Origin: Gloeophyllum trabeum ATCC 11539
Lineage: Eukaryota > Basidiomycota > Agaricomycetes > Gloeophyllales > Gloeophyllaceae
Assembly (NCBI RefSeq): GCF_000344685.1
Contig: NW_006920410.1
Coordinates: 798,717-862,716 of the forward strand
Reading direction: 5' to 3'
Length of the DNA: 64,000 bases
The notes under the pieces: model-generated
Databases searched by the model: none
Seen by the model: only the letters and a program-made list of their open reading frames with translations
What the model was told of the DNA's origin: nothing
In this document: positions 1 through 11,842 of the stretch, in pieces
How positions within the stretch are numbered: the first letter of the stretch is position 1
Layout: each line of letters starts with the position of its first letter
Program-made: the position numbers and the translations under genes

Positions 1-268
1 CTTGTGGGGGTAGGCAGCGAGTACAGCCGCAGTGCGAGCCGGTTCCACTGAATGCTGGTATGATCCACCTCACCATACGCTCGCCAGGTCCGCAGAAGCG
101 GGTTGGGACCTTATCCTTCTGAGTCGCATGCAATGACCCGGTCCGTTGCGCATAGCGAGCTCGAGATGGGTATTTTAAGACGAGCATTTGGAGTTTCGTT
201 CCGCGTCCTCTTCGCCTTCCTCACTTCAGCGTCCAGCGCACTGTAGCGTCCGCGATCAGCGATCAACG
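1..268 (+). promoter_or_regulatory. Upstream region of the P450 gene
   Basis: Non-coding start of the window, directly upstream of the P450 start codon at 269. A weak TATA-like tract (TATTTTAA) lies at 171-178, about 100 bases before the ATG. A short open frame from 188 is in phase with the P450 but has no ATG before 269, so I treat this stretch as promoter plus 5' leader. The 5' end of any gene further left lies outside the window. Confidence 0.4.
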
Positions 269-2289
269 ATGTCCTCCCACTTTGACTTCTCCAAGGGCTT
301 CCCTGCTAACGAAGCGCTTCTCGTTCAGAGCCTCAAAGCAGACAGGCTTACACTGGCCATTGTTGGCCTTGTGGTAGCCTACTACGTCGCCTTGTATTTC
401 CGCCAGAAGTCTCGCCACTACGCTCCGGGTCCCACTCCTTTACCCATCATTGGCAACAGGGTACCTACAGAGAAGACTTGGCTCTTCTTCCACGAACTGT
501 GCAAGAAATATGGTAAGTGGTCGGCCTAGCTCCCACCCGACGTTGGCTCATTTCTGTCGCTGCAGGTCCCATTGTCAGATTGAACATGGCAGGAAGTGAG
601 ATGCTCATCCTGGACGAGCTGGAGGACGTTGAAGAACTGGTAAGTATTATCATCGACTGAGGTCGATTGATCTGGTGATCGACTGTTCTCGCAGCTCGGA
701 AAGCGCTCCGGAAACTACTCTTCACGCAAGCAGCTCGTCTACGCTGGCAAATACCGCTCGACTGACAAGGTATGTCACTCATACTCTGGTGCGACTTCAG
801 CAGGTCCTGACGTATGGCCCAGCGTCTTGTTCTCCTACCCTATGGACCGCTCCTGAAGAAGCAGCGCGCCGCTGCCTTTCAGATGCTCAACTCCCGTGCC
901 GTCGGTGCCTACGAAGGAATCCAGGAGCGTGGTGCCATGAAGCTTATCTGCGATATCCTCAAGCAGCCCACCAAGGCGTACATCAGCATCAAGTGGTACA
1001 CTGCTGAGACCCTCCAGACTCTCGTCTACGCCAAGCGCTTCAGCGACGACGGCAAGGACCTTAGGACGCTTCTTCACATCCTTGAGACGTTCATCCAGGA
1101 CATGCACCCCGCGAAGTACCCGGTCGACACCTTCCCGATCCTGGATTGGCTCCCAGATTCGCTGGCGAAGTGGCGTGTGGAGGCGAAGCAAAAGCACGAC
1201 TATGAGTTCGGCGTAAGTTGCATTGTACAGCGGTACCTGGACAACGATGCTAATATCGCTTCAATAGTTCTATAAGCGGTTGCTGAACGAGGTTCGGCAG
1301 AGGATGGAGAATGGAGAGAACCTTGAATGCTTCGCCGCTCGCCTGATTGAAGACGAGCAGAAGAACGGTCTTGACGAGGTCTCTATGGCTTATCGTAAGT
1401 CGGTCGTCTGTTCTTGCTCTATTTATACTTATCATTCGTTTCTCTAGTTGCTGGCTCTGCCTTCGAGGCTGGCACAGACAACACTGCTGGTACTGTTCTG
1501 TGGGCTCTCGTGGCTATGCTCTTGTACCCCGAGGAGATGAAGAAGGCGCAAGCGGAGATTGACCGTGTTCTGGGTCCTGACTCGAACATGCCCCCGTCGT
1601 TCAAGAACTTCGAGGACCTCACTTACTGTACCGCCCTCGTGAAGGAAGTATTCCGGTAAGTTCAGATTCGATTTTCCAGCCTATACAAGGAACCAACTGG
1701 AAAAATGCAGCTGGAGCCCCGTCGCACCTGTCTCAGCGCCCCATCTGAGCCTACAGGACGATGTCTACAAGGGCTACTTCATCCCTGCCGGCACCACTGT
1801 TGTTCCGAACATCTGGGCTATTCACCACAACGAGAAGCGCTACCCTGACCCATTCACGTTCAAGCCCGAGCGTTTCATGCCTAAGGACGGTAGCAAACTC
1901 GGCACTGAGGCTTTGAACGAGGGACACTGCGGCTTCGGCTTCGGCAGACGGTAAGCACTGTAATTTTTGTGGCTATCTGGATATATCTAATACTCGCCGC
2001 ATGCAGTGTCTGCCCCGGCCAATACCTGGCTAGCAAGTCCGTCTGGATGGGTGTGGTGTCCCTCCTTTGGGCATTCGATATCCTGCCTCCCACTGACGTG
2101 AATGGCAAGCCCATCCTCCCTGACCCGACCGCTGTGCGCAAGGGGCTGACTGCGTAAGTATCTGACTGATGCTGGTAGATCTTCTCAGAAGCTGACTACC
2201 CTTAAAGCGAGCCGGACACTTTCGACGTTGTCCTGAAGCCCCGTCGCGCTATTGACGTCGATGTTTTGACCCAGGCATGGTCTAACTAA
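269..2289 (+). CDS. Cytochrome P450 monooxygenase (microsomal, fungal)
   Basis: Nine exons: 269-512, 566-639, 695-769, 823-1212, 1268-1394, 1448-1655, 1711-1950, 2007-2153, 2208-2289, giving 528 aa, a usual length for an ER-anchored fungal P450. Residues about 28-47 form a hydrophobic N-terminal anchor (around VGLVVAYYVALYF), followed by the proline-rich hinge APGPTPLPIIGN. The I-helix oxygen-binding segment reads AFEAGTDNTAGT, the K-helix ExxR is EVFR, and the haem loop is FGFGRRVCPG with the axial Cys; so the enzyme should be active. It would use NADPH through P450 reductase to hydroxylate or epoxidise a small lipophilic substrate, which cannot be told from sequence. The start at 269 was chosen as the first ATG in the membrane-anchor frame. 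The exon 3/4 join uses the acceptor at 821-822, because an earlier AG would bring a stop into frame. The family resembles secondary-metabolite/xenobiotic P450s of wood-decay fungi (inference). Confidence 0.93.
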
Positions 2290-3006
2290 GTTCACCTGCT
2301 TGGAAGTGCTTTCGGACAGTTTTGGATCGACTAGCATTCGTTGTCAAAAGCTAATTTATAGAGAAGATAGTCCTGGCGTATGTAATTTGGGAATGGCTTT
2401 CATGTCTGTAACGTGTATATAGTAGCATCTGCACGAATATAATGTTTTAGTTCTGCATAGATGGAGCCGGGCCGTACCAGCGGAGTCGCTTCGTGACCTT
2501 ACATCTGACTCCCTTGTGGACGCGACCGTCACAACCACCCATCAAAGCTGACGAGTCTGCCATGAAAAGCAAGTACTAGTAAGTAGTGCTTCAGATGAGG
2601 CCGGCGTGGCGAGAGGAAGAGACGTTTTCCGGTTGGACGGGAGTGGAATTCGTCTAGTATGGTCTCCAGTGTCGTGGCAGCTTGAATTTGAGACTTATTA
2701 TGAGGTATAATATTGGGGTAGATCACATACAGCTGCATCTTGACGTGAAGAAACCCGAGTGTTTGGTACCTGATCTATATCTGAATCTCCCAGTACATCT
2801 TCTCAAGTCCCGTCCCCAACCGCGACTCCTGCCAGAGCGAACAGCGACTTCGAACATTGGACAGCTCGGACTCCGGGCAACCTGAGATCAGCGACATTCA
2901 GTCAATTGATATCTGAGAGGTGAGCAAAAGAGGCAGTTGCATAGTTGTTCCTCATGTCAGTAATTCGTGGCATTGAACATACTATACACCAGCTCAATAA
3001 CGATAT
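2290..3006. other. Intergenic region, P450 to F-box gene
   Basis: About 720 bases holding the P450 3' untranslated region and the F-box promoter. Only short, low-complexity open frames occur on both strands. I see no gene, RNA or repeat here. Confidence 0.6.
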
Positions 3007-4509
3007 ATGGGCCGCAAAGGCAAGGGCTCGAAGGCGACTCTGGACAAACTAAATCAGAAGTTAGACGATCTCCTTGCTACTCGGAATGTTTTGAAGGCTA
3101 GACTATACGAAGTCGACAGGAACATTGCTCTGACTCGTCTGAAGCAAGTCGAGGTCACGGCCAATTCCAGCATGCCTTGCCCAATCCGCACATTGCCTGG
3201 GGAACTCATCGCTGACATACTCGAAACGTGCCACTCGACTCTTTCTGAGAAGAATAAGTTCTACTTCCCGGTCCACGTTTCTCTCGTATCGAAGCAATGG
3301 AGAAGCCTCGTGCAGAGCACATCCTCATTGTGGGCGACTATCCGAGCCTCTCCTGCACATTTGAACCGTTTGGTCAACTATCTCCAATACTCTGGAGCCC
3401 AACCCCTTGATATCACATTCATAGGAAAGTGCGCCCACGGCGAGCTGAGGATCACAACTGCTCTCGGTATGCTGGTGTCAAAGATCAAGCAATGGCGGCG
3501 ATTGCACATCTACACTGACGGCGGTCGTGTCTTTGGAATGATGATACCCCAACTACTCGATGCACCCGCTCATCGATTGGAGATATTCAGTGTCTCCCTT
3601 TTGGGCGACGGAATGTACACGCAGGGACGCTACGCTTTCCATATGGATGCGCTTCGTTTGCATACGGTGCATCTCAGCAAGTCGCCTATTGACTGTCGGA
3701 AATCCGCATTCTTCCGAGGCCTAAGAGTGCTTCGTCTGGAAGGTCCCGTTGCTGACGGGTTACCTCCTCTTTCGTCGACGGACCTTCAAGCCGTCCTCGC
3801 GGCTTCTCCGCAGTTGCGCGAGCTGGCTGTGGAGCTGCCCATCCGTCCTCCGCAATTGACGGATCCTCCTCTCGCTACCATCGAATTACCAGCGCTTCGT
3901 TCGCTAGAAGTCTCTTGCAGGTCGCCGGACCAGAGGATCCCCAACGCGAATACGGTCTTTTGGGTTCTGTTCGCTCCTTCTTTGGAAGTCTTTACCCTGA
4001 CACGCCTAGGATCACAATCGTGGACTGCATTTCTGCGATCTCTGTTCGTTGAGCCTCAGCCACGGTATGCGCGTGTACGGGATTTGAAGCTAAATTCCGT
4101 CAGAATTCATGGGGACATCACCGGCTACGGACATAGAGAGGGCGAAAATGGCAGGATCGGAGTCCGTTTCATCGATTCTTTCCCCTCACTCAAGCACCTC
4201 CAATGCCGTGATACAGATGTCACACGTATTGTCAGGACTTTGTCCTACCATCTCGAATGTGGGCAGTGTTCTTGGCCAGAGCTGGAGGGCCTCACTGTAG
4301 ATAAGTGCGACTTCTCCGCGCTTCTGACATTTGTCAGGCTACGAGCCCAGTGCCAGAAGCCTTTGTCGCTTGTTCAGTTACCGATCGTTTACAGACAATT
4401 GAGGGATACTTCTGTCGAGGCCATCGAAGAATACACGAGGGTGAAGTATTACCGGCTGGAGGACGACCAAGAGGAATACGACTACAGCTTTGGCTCTGGG
4501 GATGATTAG
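3007..4509 (+). CDS. F-box protein with leucine-rich repeats
   Basis: Single-exon gene of 500 aa. Residues about 10-50 are rich in Lys, Leu, Asp and Arg (KLNQKLDDLLATRNVLKARL) and should form a coiled coil. An F-box follows at about residues 57-105 (PIRTLPGELIADIL then HVSLVSKQWRSLV and SSLWATI). The rest carries regularly spaced Leu-rich segments (for example LRVLRLEGP, LRELAVELP, LRSLEVSC) typical of substrate-binding LRRs, and the C-terminus is acidic. Known role of the family: the F-box docks on Skp1 in an SCF ubiquitin ligase while the LRR domain selects the target. The target is unknown. The protein is clearly related along its length to the F-box protein encoded at 45572-46966 (same order of motifs, same 'NAPAHRLE'-type segment). 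Agaricomycetes carry large expanded sets of such F-box genes. Confidence 0.85.
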   Translation: MGRKGKGSKATLDKLNQKLDDLLATRNVLKARLYEVDRNIALTRLKQVEVTANSSMPCPIRTLPGELIADILETCHSTLSEKNKFYFPVHVSLVSKQWRSLVQSTSSLWATIRASPAHLNRLVNYLQYSGAQPLDITFIGKCAHGELRITTALGMLVSKIKQWRRLHIYTDGGRVFGMMIPQLLDAPAHRLEIFSVSLLGDGMYTQGRYAFHMDALRLHTVHLSKSPIDCRKSAFFRGLRVLRLEGPVADGLPPLSSTDLQAVLAASPQLRELAVELPIRPPQLTDPPLATIELPALRSLEVSCRSPDQRIPNANTVFWVLFAPSLEVFTLTRLGSQSWTAFLRSLFVEPQPRYARVRDLKLNSVRIHGDITGYGHREGENGRIGVRFIDSFPSLKHLQCRDTDVTRIVRTLSYHLECGQCSWPELEGLTVDKCDFSALLTFVRLRAQCQKPLSLVQLPIVYRQLRDTSVEAIEEYTRVKYYRLEDDQEEYDYSFGSGDD

Positions 4510-5056
4510 TTAAGGTCAGGTGCTCGGCTCTGATAGTTATGAGCTGAGCGGAGGTGGTTGTAACTGGAAGCTGACACATCTATCTACTGAATCGCACCTT
4601 GTACAGAGGAATGTGGTATCGATATCGTTCAAGTTTCCCAGAAGCGGGAGGATATAGCAATGTATACTGATGTCGGCTTGGTTCCGGACGAAATGGCTGG
4701 CAGGTGGCGCCGGTAGCCGCAGCAACTTCTCGCAATTCGAAACCGTTTACTTCTGGAACACCGTTAAGGCGGATGGGGCTTTCTCTGGGGCCGGGTATCC
4801 GATTTCTCAGTCAAGTCAAAATCCAAGCTCTTCCTGTGGGAATATCACGGCAAGACGCTTGTTCAACTGATTGTGCGGTTAGATCCTCAAATGTGATTAC
4901 CAACTATATGTTTATACAGGGAAGTGATTAAGAAATTACATTAATTAAACAAAGAATACAAGGCCAATAAATACACGTATTTACATTTGACAACAGTCCC
5001 ACAGCCGAATCGTTAAGATGCTCAGCACTCCAGTCGAAGATAGAATTTGACTACCT
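4510..5056. other. Intergenic region between convergent genes
   Basis: About 550 bases between the 3' ends of the F-box gene (+) and the cupin gene (-). It becomes AT-rich near 4900-4990, as expected for 3' ends and polyadenylation signals. No supportable gene was seen. Confidence 0.6.
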
Positions 5057-6059
5057 TTACAGAACCTCCGTGCGCCCCTTGGGATCGACGAACTTCTTGT
5101 CCTTCCTCTGATTGACGTATTGTGGGTATGTTCCCCGGTAGCCCGCAAGACGACCAATGATACGCCCTGGGACAAGATCGTCAGCTACGCCTACGCTGGC
5201 ACGAGGAGGTCACAAGCTTACCGAAGAACCATGCCATGAAGATGCCGATCGGTTTGGGGAAGTGCCCTGGCGCCGAGATTGCCTCGTCGCAGAAGACCAT
5301 GGCTTGCAGGAAGCTGAGGGGCTTCTTCGCCTCGTAGCAAGAGTTCAGGACGCCGTAGAAGCTGTCAATCCACTCCTCGTCCAGACTGTGAAAGAAGTGT
5401 GAGAGAAGGTCGCAACGAGAACGTGCTGAAGCACTCACCCTCTGCCTGGTCGGACGGTAAACTCCATGATTACCTTCTCTGGACTGTTCGGATCGACCCA
5501 GAACTACGGGACAGCCGTCAGCGTCGGGTATGCAATAAATCACAATAATGCACCATACTGTGTGGATAACGCCTGAGGGTAACGCAACCTCGGTCCCCTT
5601 CTCGACGAAGCCCGACTTACCGTCGAGCACGTATCCTACTCTTCCTTGAATAACTTTGAACCACTCATCTTGGTTACGGTGCCAGCTGCAACATCATTAA
5701 GTGGTCTGCTGCTAACAGCAGAGGACTCCGCACTCACTGTAGAAGGGGGAAGGCACCTGTCCAGCGGAGTGTGAGAAGGGTTTTGGCTCCGAGAGTAGAG
5801 AAAATAACGTACCAGTTTCACGGCCGGCGCCGGTGAATGGGTCTTTCGGGTCGTATTCGCAGCGGAATATGTACTCATCGTCGCTCATTTTGATGGTTTT
5901 ATGTCGGCGCGCCCCACCAAATTGCACATAATATCCCTCATCATCCATCTTCATGGGGATGAGGGGGACCTGTCAGACAAAGTCAGGACCTCCTGCAATA
6001 CGGTATAGAGTGTGAGAACGTACCTTGGGGAAGAGGCGATCCTGGAAGAACTTCAGCAT
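5057..6059 (-). CDS. Cupin-2 domain metal-binding protein
   Basis: Seven exons on the minus strand: 6024-6059, 5813-5969, 5738-5756, 5559-5685, 5439-5503, 5222-5385, 5057-5166, giving 225 aa. Cupin motif 1 reads HWHRNQDEWFKVIQG (HxHx4E...G) and motif 2 reads LPSGVIHTFWVD (PxGxxH), so the His/His/Glu/His metal ligands are present. The C-terminal third (for example FPKPIGIFMAWFFGRIIG) is hydrophobic and basic and could touch a membrane. The fifth-from-last exon is only 19 nt long, yet the reading frame through it completes the first metal-binding His, which supports the model. The fold covers isomerases, dioxygenases and sugar-binding proteins, so no reaction can be assigned. It sits among redox genes (P450, GMC oxidoreductase, reductase) and may share a pathway with them (inference). 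Confidence 0.85.
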
Positions 6060-7240
6060 TTGTGCCACGCAAGCGTTGAAGGAAGTCCTGCTTCAAGTGC
6101 TGATTGACAGGCGTCAGAGGGCGCTGGACGAGGAGAAGGACTGCAATACGCAACGCTTTTAAGCCTTCAGAGCGAGATTCTAGGTCTTCTTCGTAGATTG
6201 TCGGACATCATTGCACGCAACGCAAGTTTCAACCGTTGCGCAAGTCATTGAGACCCAGTAAAGCAAACGAAAGGATCGTGCAATGCTGAACGGAAGCTGC
6301 GCTGGTCAGTAGAAGACAACTCAGCGTACACGGCGCCTACCATAATCAGGATTAGAATATTCACGAACGCGCGAGAGGGCCTGCTAATGATTTGCGTCCG
6401 CGTTCAATCGTGATCATTTTGGAATGTGATCGATGACGCGGGGGCAAAGTGAATGCTGTGCTGCTTCGCGGGCTTCCTCTGGCTCTCCTGCCAAATGCGG
6501 TAAGGTGCAATGCCAATCACTGATGCACCGACGACTTTCCCCGACGTCCATGATAATCCGTCTGATATTCGAGCACATTCCCTAGCTATAGCTGGCCACC
6601 GATATTCGCAATATTCTAGCAGGTGTACCACAATAATTGATTATTTCGCCGGACAGCTGGGCAAATCAGTGCCCGCAACCGTGCGTCGAAATCTGGGGAG
6701 TCTCCAAGTGTACTACGATGCACTCTAACTGCAGATTGATAGCGCGTCATCTCTAGAATATTCGACCTGCTGTGCACTTGCGGTACCGAAGGTTGTATGT
6801 TCCTGAGGCCTTGACCCACACGTGCCTGAGAGAGCTCGGCGTTCTGGTCAAGAGATGCTCGTTTTCTAGTGCGGAACTCACATACTCGTGATTCCCCATC
6901 ATACTCCATACTAATTATAGCAGCTCTATGATGTATTACCCAGTCGGTCAAGACATTCTAGTCTCTTTTCCCAAGAGAGTACTCCCGACGTCGTCACAAG
7001 AAGGACTGCACCGCGCGCCTTTGCACTTTGTCCGACACAGAGAATCAAACAACCATCATTCCGGCTGCTCTCTATTTCCCCGGAAGTATACTGAACGGGC
7101 GGACTGGACTGTTGCTCCGGCACCTTCTACGAGATGACGAGTCACCAAAGACGTCAGGACATGAAGCGCAGGACAGGTGCCGGTTGGGTACAAATACGAG
7201 GGCGCGCCGCCCGTCATCCTCGTCGTAGGTCGCCAGCCCA
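6060..7240. other. Divergent promoter region, cupin and GMC genes
   Basis: About 1.2 kb separating the start codons of the cupin gene (-) and the GMC oxidoreductase gene (+). All open frames are short and show no domain. The spacing and orientation mean that it must hold both promoters. I could not identify an operator-like element. Confidence 0.55.
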
Positions 7241-9670
7241 ATGATCTCCTCAAGGTCGGTCTTGAGTCTTCTGCTCTCTTCGACGCTCGTAAGTGCCGCA
7301 ATCGTCGATCCAGCGACATTTGCGAGCACCAAATTTGACTTCATTGTCGCGGGAGGCGGCACTGCCGGAACCGCCGTTGCAGCAAGGTATGATCCTCCTT
7401 ACTGACTTACTCAGAATTGCCCTGCTAACATCACCTCAGGCTTTCTGAAGTTTCAGACTGGACTGTTGGGCTGATTGAGGCCGGAGAATACCGGCCAGAC
7501 GACGAGAAGATCCTTGTGCCGCAAGGATGGCATACAGGGAAAACATGGGGTGACCCTACCTATGACTGGGGTATGTCAACGTGCAATGCGACATCTCAAG
7601 CACCGATGTTGACGATTTTATATTTCTCAGGCTTCTACACCACTCCCCAGAAGAACCTAGCCAACCGGGAGATTCAGATTGTCCGCGGAAAAGTCTTGGG
7701 CGGTAGTTCTGCTGTTAACTTAATGGGTGTGTTCCTGGCTGGAGCCGTGGAGTACGATCGTAAGTGAAGTATCCACAACGCAAGACTTCGCGGTACTGAT
7801 ACATGGTCATCAGAAATCGGCCAGTTAGGAAACGACGGATGGAATTATGAGAACACCCTGAAGTACTTCAAGAAGGCGACCAACATGTCCGTTGCACCCA
7901 AAGATCTTCAGGAACAGGAGCATGCCACCTTCGATCCCAAGTATCACGGTGACAGCGGTGTAAGTTCTTATGATCGTTCCTGGATCGAACGCAATCTGAT
8001 TGGCTCCCATTAGCCTATCCACGCATCCTTCTCTGGATGGTTCAGCCAGGCAATGCCTCCACTGTACGATGCGATGGTCAACCTTGGCTATGACCCGGTA
8101 TATGATGGGGTAGGTTCACGTCGCATCTATGCGCCATATGACGACTGACATACTCTATGCAGAGCGACGGTCGGGATGCCGGCAGCGTCTGGAACCCTCC
8201 TCTCGCCATTAACCAGGACACCAAGACCCGGTCTTACTCTGGTATTGAGTACTATGGCAAGAACGCCGACCGGCCCAACTTCCACGTCTTGACCGGCGCC
8301 CAGGTGACGAAGATCGAGCTGTCCGACACCCCGGACAGCAATGGCAACCTCCGCGCTACGGGCGTGACATACGTCTCCGGTGGTCAGACATACACTGCAT
8401 CGGTTAGCAAGGACATTGTGGTTAGCGGCGGCTCCATCCAGTCTCCGCAGATTCTTGAGTTGTCCGGTATCGGCAACAAGACTCTTCTGGAGAGCCTCGG
8501 CATTCAGAGCAAGATCGACCTGCCGGGCGTGGGCGAGAATTACCAGGATCACCTGGTGAACTACGAGCAGTTCATCGTCCCTGACTACATTGAGACGTGG
8601 GACGTCGAGGACAACCCGGACAGGAACGCCACGGTCTGGCAGGAATAGTGAGTAGCCTTACTGCATCACCTTCGCACCCACGTTACTTACGCACGTGTAT
8701 CCAGCCTCGTGAACAAGACCGGCCCTTACACGTCCTCTGTGACTGTCATCTCCTACCAGAGCGCAGCCAAAGTCGTCAACAACGATACCCTCCTGCTGCA
8801 ATGGCTTGCGGAGCTCGACGCGCAGTTCAATGCCTCCAACCCGTCTCCTGGTCGGCGCGCTATGTATGAGATCGAGAGGAAGCGGTTGCTGCCGAACAGC
8901 GACGAAGCTTCTATTGAGTGAGTAAAATCCAGATTTTTATCGAACATGTCTGACGTAATTGGAATAGGGTCTACGCTGCCCCCTTCAACGCATACGCCAA
9001 CCACTTCCAGTTGAACACTTCGTACATCCAAATCTCATCTGTCCCCTCCCACCCATTCTCCCGTGGCTCCATCCACGTGACGTCCTCAAACCCCACGGAC
9101 AAGCCCGCTATTGATCTCAACGCATGGGCATTCGACATTGGTAGGTAGGATCTCTACGCGATGTTCTTCAGCGTCTAACTATTGCGATACAGATAAGCAC
9201 CTAATGGCCGCCAGTGCCAAGTGGTGCCGCACCATTGCAGACACCGAGCCTATTAAGGATCTCATTCAGGAGTACAGCTACCCGGGGCCGGATGTCACGA
9301 CGGATGAGCAATGGGAACAGTTCGTGGCGGAGACCGTCATGACGCCGTTCCACCCTTGCTGTAAGTCATCCCTCTAGACCCAGTTCTCCATTTAAACTTA
9401 TGACTCTCATGACTTTCGCAGGCACAAACGCCATGCTTCCTAAGGAATTCGATGGTGTTGTGGACAGCAAGCTCAAGGTGTACGGCACTGCTAACCTGCG
9501 CGTTGCCGATGTTTCTATCCTTCCATTGGTAAGCATTCGCTTTATCTCCTGGATTACCAAGTATTGACTCCGGTCCACAGCAACTTGGTACTCACCTGAT
9601 GGGCACGGCCTACGCTATCGCCGAGCAGGCCGCCGATATCATCAAGGCGGACTACGGCCAGTCCTCATGA
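7241..9670 (+). CDS. Secreted GMC-family FAD oxidoreductase (aryl-alcohol-oxidase-like)
   Basis: Eleven exons (7241-7386, 7440-7570, 7631-7759, 7814-7959, 8014-8109, 8163-8647, 8705-8917, 8968-9140, 9193-9360, 9422-9528, 9581-9670) give 627 aa. The protein starts with a secretion signal (MISSRSVLSLLLSSTLVSAA), then the FAD-binding motif VAGGGTAGTAVAARL, the GMC signatures GKVLGGSSAVN and GGSIQSPQILELSGIG, and the C-terminal catalytic region. The first catalytic His lies in HPCCTN and the second in QLGTHLMGTAYAIAEQAADI. Family members oxidise alcohols, sugars or aryl alcohols with O2 and release H2O2 for lignocellulose attack. The usual HPxGT motif is altered to HPCCT here, with the second Cys codon split by an intron. 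The start at 7241 was chosen because it opens a clear signal peptide directly before the FAD motif. The precise substrate is not inferable. Confidence 0.93.
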
Positions 9671-10276
9671 ATGCATTCTTTCTTGATCCAAAGCACATTC
9701 TTTCTTGTTTATAGCCTAATTTATCCGAGTCACCCGTATTATTTACCCAGCAACTAATCTGTTCATTCATTGCGCAGGTTGGTTGGGGTTATTCACTATC
9801 ATGTATTATTTATTTCGGATCTAGTCCATCCGTTCGTTTTTTCATTGCTATCTGATATCGTATCCATGTAGATGGACATTAGTCGTGTTGCCTACCATAG
9901 CTACCCGCTGTCTCAGTGTCTAGTGTCGCAAAAAAGCAGTTTTCATCCCAGTTCCTTTATAGAATAAAAAAAGCTAGCATGTTTGACACGGAAAAGATCA
10001 ACAAAGCTGGATCACATAGTATACCAGTCATCGCGAATGCTCAGTATTGATCAGCTTGCCATGTCGTCGAAATTGCTAGAACTCACCGGAACAATTTGAA
10101 TCAGCACGAATGACTTGCCCTCTCACTTAGCCCCATAAGAGAAGGTACTGCGTTCAGCAAGGTATTCCAATTACGTTCAATTCCATCATCTTAAATGCGG
10201 CCGCGGTTGCTTCAATCATCATTTATATAGCGGGTCCTCAGGTAGACATCTCAGTTATCCCGTACGATATCCCGAC
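9671..10276 (+). promoter_or_regulatory. Intergenic region and TATA-containing promoter of the reductase gene
   Basis: About 600 bases between two genes in the same direction. A good TATA element (TTTATATAG) lies at 10222-10230, some 47 bases before the ATG at 10277, with a pyrimidine-rich leader between them. The first part is AT-rich 3' untranslated sequence of the GMC gene. There is no other gene. Confidence 0.6.
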
Positions 10277-11399
10277 ATGCCTACCGTCGCTCCTAACGGA
10301 CTCATCGTTGTTACTGGTATTACCGGCTACGTCGCCAGCCATGTTGGCTTGGAGGCTCTGAAAGCCGGCTACCGCGTCCGTGGTACCGTCCGCTCCCTCG
10401 GACGGACTGAGGAAGTCAAGCAGGCATACGCCAAGCAGGGAGCCGACGTGAGCAAGCTCGAGTTCGCCGAACTCGACGACCTCACGAGCGAGGCCCAATT
10501 CGCCAAAGTTATCAAGGGTGCGGAGGGAGTCGCGCATGTAGCGATCCCGGGCAGCGTACCCGGGGATTCTGACGAGAATCCCAAGCAGGCCGTGGAATCC
10601 ACGCTTGCGCTGTTACGCGCTGCTGCAAAGGAGCCTTCGATCAAGAGGGTCGTGCTCACTTCCAGCTCTGTTGCGGTAATCTCGCCGCCCAACTTCAAGG
10701 AAGAGCCGTTGACGGACAAGGATTGGAATGACTTTGGCCAGCAGAAGTGGGATAATGCCACGGAGGAAGACAAGAAGAAGCCTGATTGGCCCATGTGGAG
10801 GTATGCGGCATCAAAGATACTATCAGAGAAAGCTGCTTGGAAGTGGGTGGAGGAAAATAAGGTAGGCACTTGTTGGCTTACTGTGGAAGTACACGCTCAC
10901 ACCATTCAAACAGCCTTCATTCGACATTGTAACAATCCTACCGAACGCAAACTTCGGCCCGGTCCTGTTTGGCAGCCCTCGATCGACGGTTGGTTGGATT
11001 TGGACGATACTGAATGGTGACGGAACATGGACACAACAGGTCCCTCCGCGTACGTAGCCACTTCGCCTATTACCAGGCTTAACCTTTCGCTAATCGCACA
11101 ATTCGACAGAATGGTTCATTGATGTTCGCGACGACGGTCGATTGCATGTACTCGCCTTGACTGATCCCTCGCTTGCTGGCAAGCGCATCTGGGCCGCAGC
11201 CGAGCCATACGGGTGGAACAAGATTATCCACATCCTACGCAAGGAGTTCCCGAAGGCGCAGCTGCCGCCAGAAGTTCCTGGGGCGCAGGGCGAGCCAGAT
11301 CGTCAGAAGATCGACAACTCGGTGGCGACGAAAGCTCTCGGTGGATGGATAAGCTTGGAGAAGTCGCTAGTAGACACTGCTAAGTCGCTTGGATTCTGA
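10277..11399 (+). CDS. NAD(P)-dependent extended SDR reductase (dihydroflavonol-4-reductase/GRE2-like)
   Basis: Three exons (10277-10861, 10914-11049, 11110-11399) give 336 aa. The Rossmann nucleotide-binding motif TGITGYVASHVG is at about residues 13-24, the core Ser region VVLTSSSVAV at about 117, and the catalytic YxxxK is YAASK in WRYAASKILSEKAAW. The C-terminal substrate region (FIDVRDDGRLHVLAL) follows intron 2. The join of exons 2 and 3 restores the family motif 'PPQWFIDVRD', which supports that splice. Relatives reduce aldehydes or ketones (methylglyoxal reductase Gre2, cinnamoyl-CoA and dihydroflavonol reductases) with NADPH in the cytosol. It lies downstream of the GMC oxidoreductase in the same direction and could reduce the aldehyde made by it, but this is inference only. 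Confidence 0.9.
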
Positions 11400-11842
11400 A
11401 GGACTCCCGTATTGTGATAGGAACAAACTTCATGTAATATAAATGGCCGGGAAAGCCCATGGACTACTTCGTTGAGTCTTCCCTGGACTCTGGGTTTCTT
11501 CAAAACCAAAATCTTGGATGAAACCATTAGCGACCGGCATCGCAAGTGAAGCTTGAAGTTGAAGGTCTGCTGCGAGTCTGCGACGAACGTGAAGGAGCGA
11601 CGCACGTGGCTAGCAAGCGTCCGGATTAGGAAAGCTCCTATGTACGGGTGTTATCGCCATGTCATTGTGAGTGACACCGCGACGCTATCCATTATGGCGG
11701 TACCGGTGACGCGAGAGGTACCCCTTCTTGCCTATCTCTCCGCCACCGCTGCCAGCGCATACGCTTACCCAGCCTGCTCTATACCGCCACTGCCACTCAC
11801 CTTTCCTATAACTACTCGTCGTCCGTAGACTTCCTGCCCTCC
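11400..11842. other. Intergenic region, reductase to orphan gene
   Basis: About 440 bases with the reductase 3' end and the promoter of the next gene. The last 80 bases before the ATG are pyrimidine-rich. No gene or RNA was seen. Confidence 0.5.
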
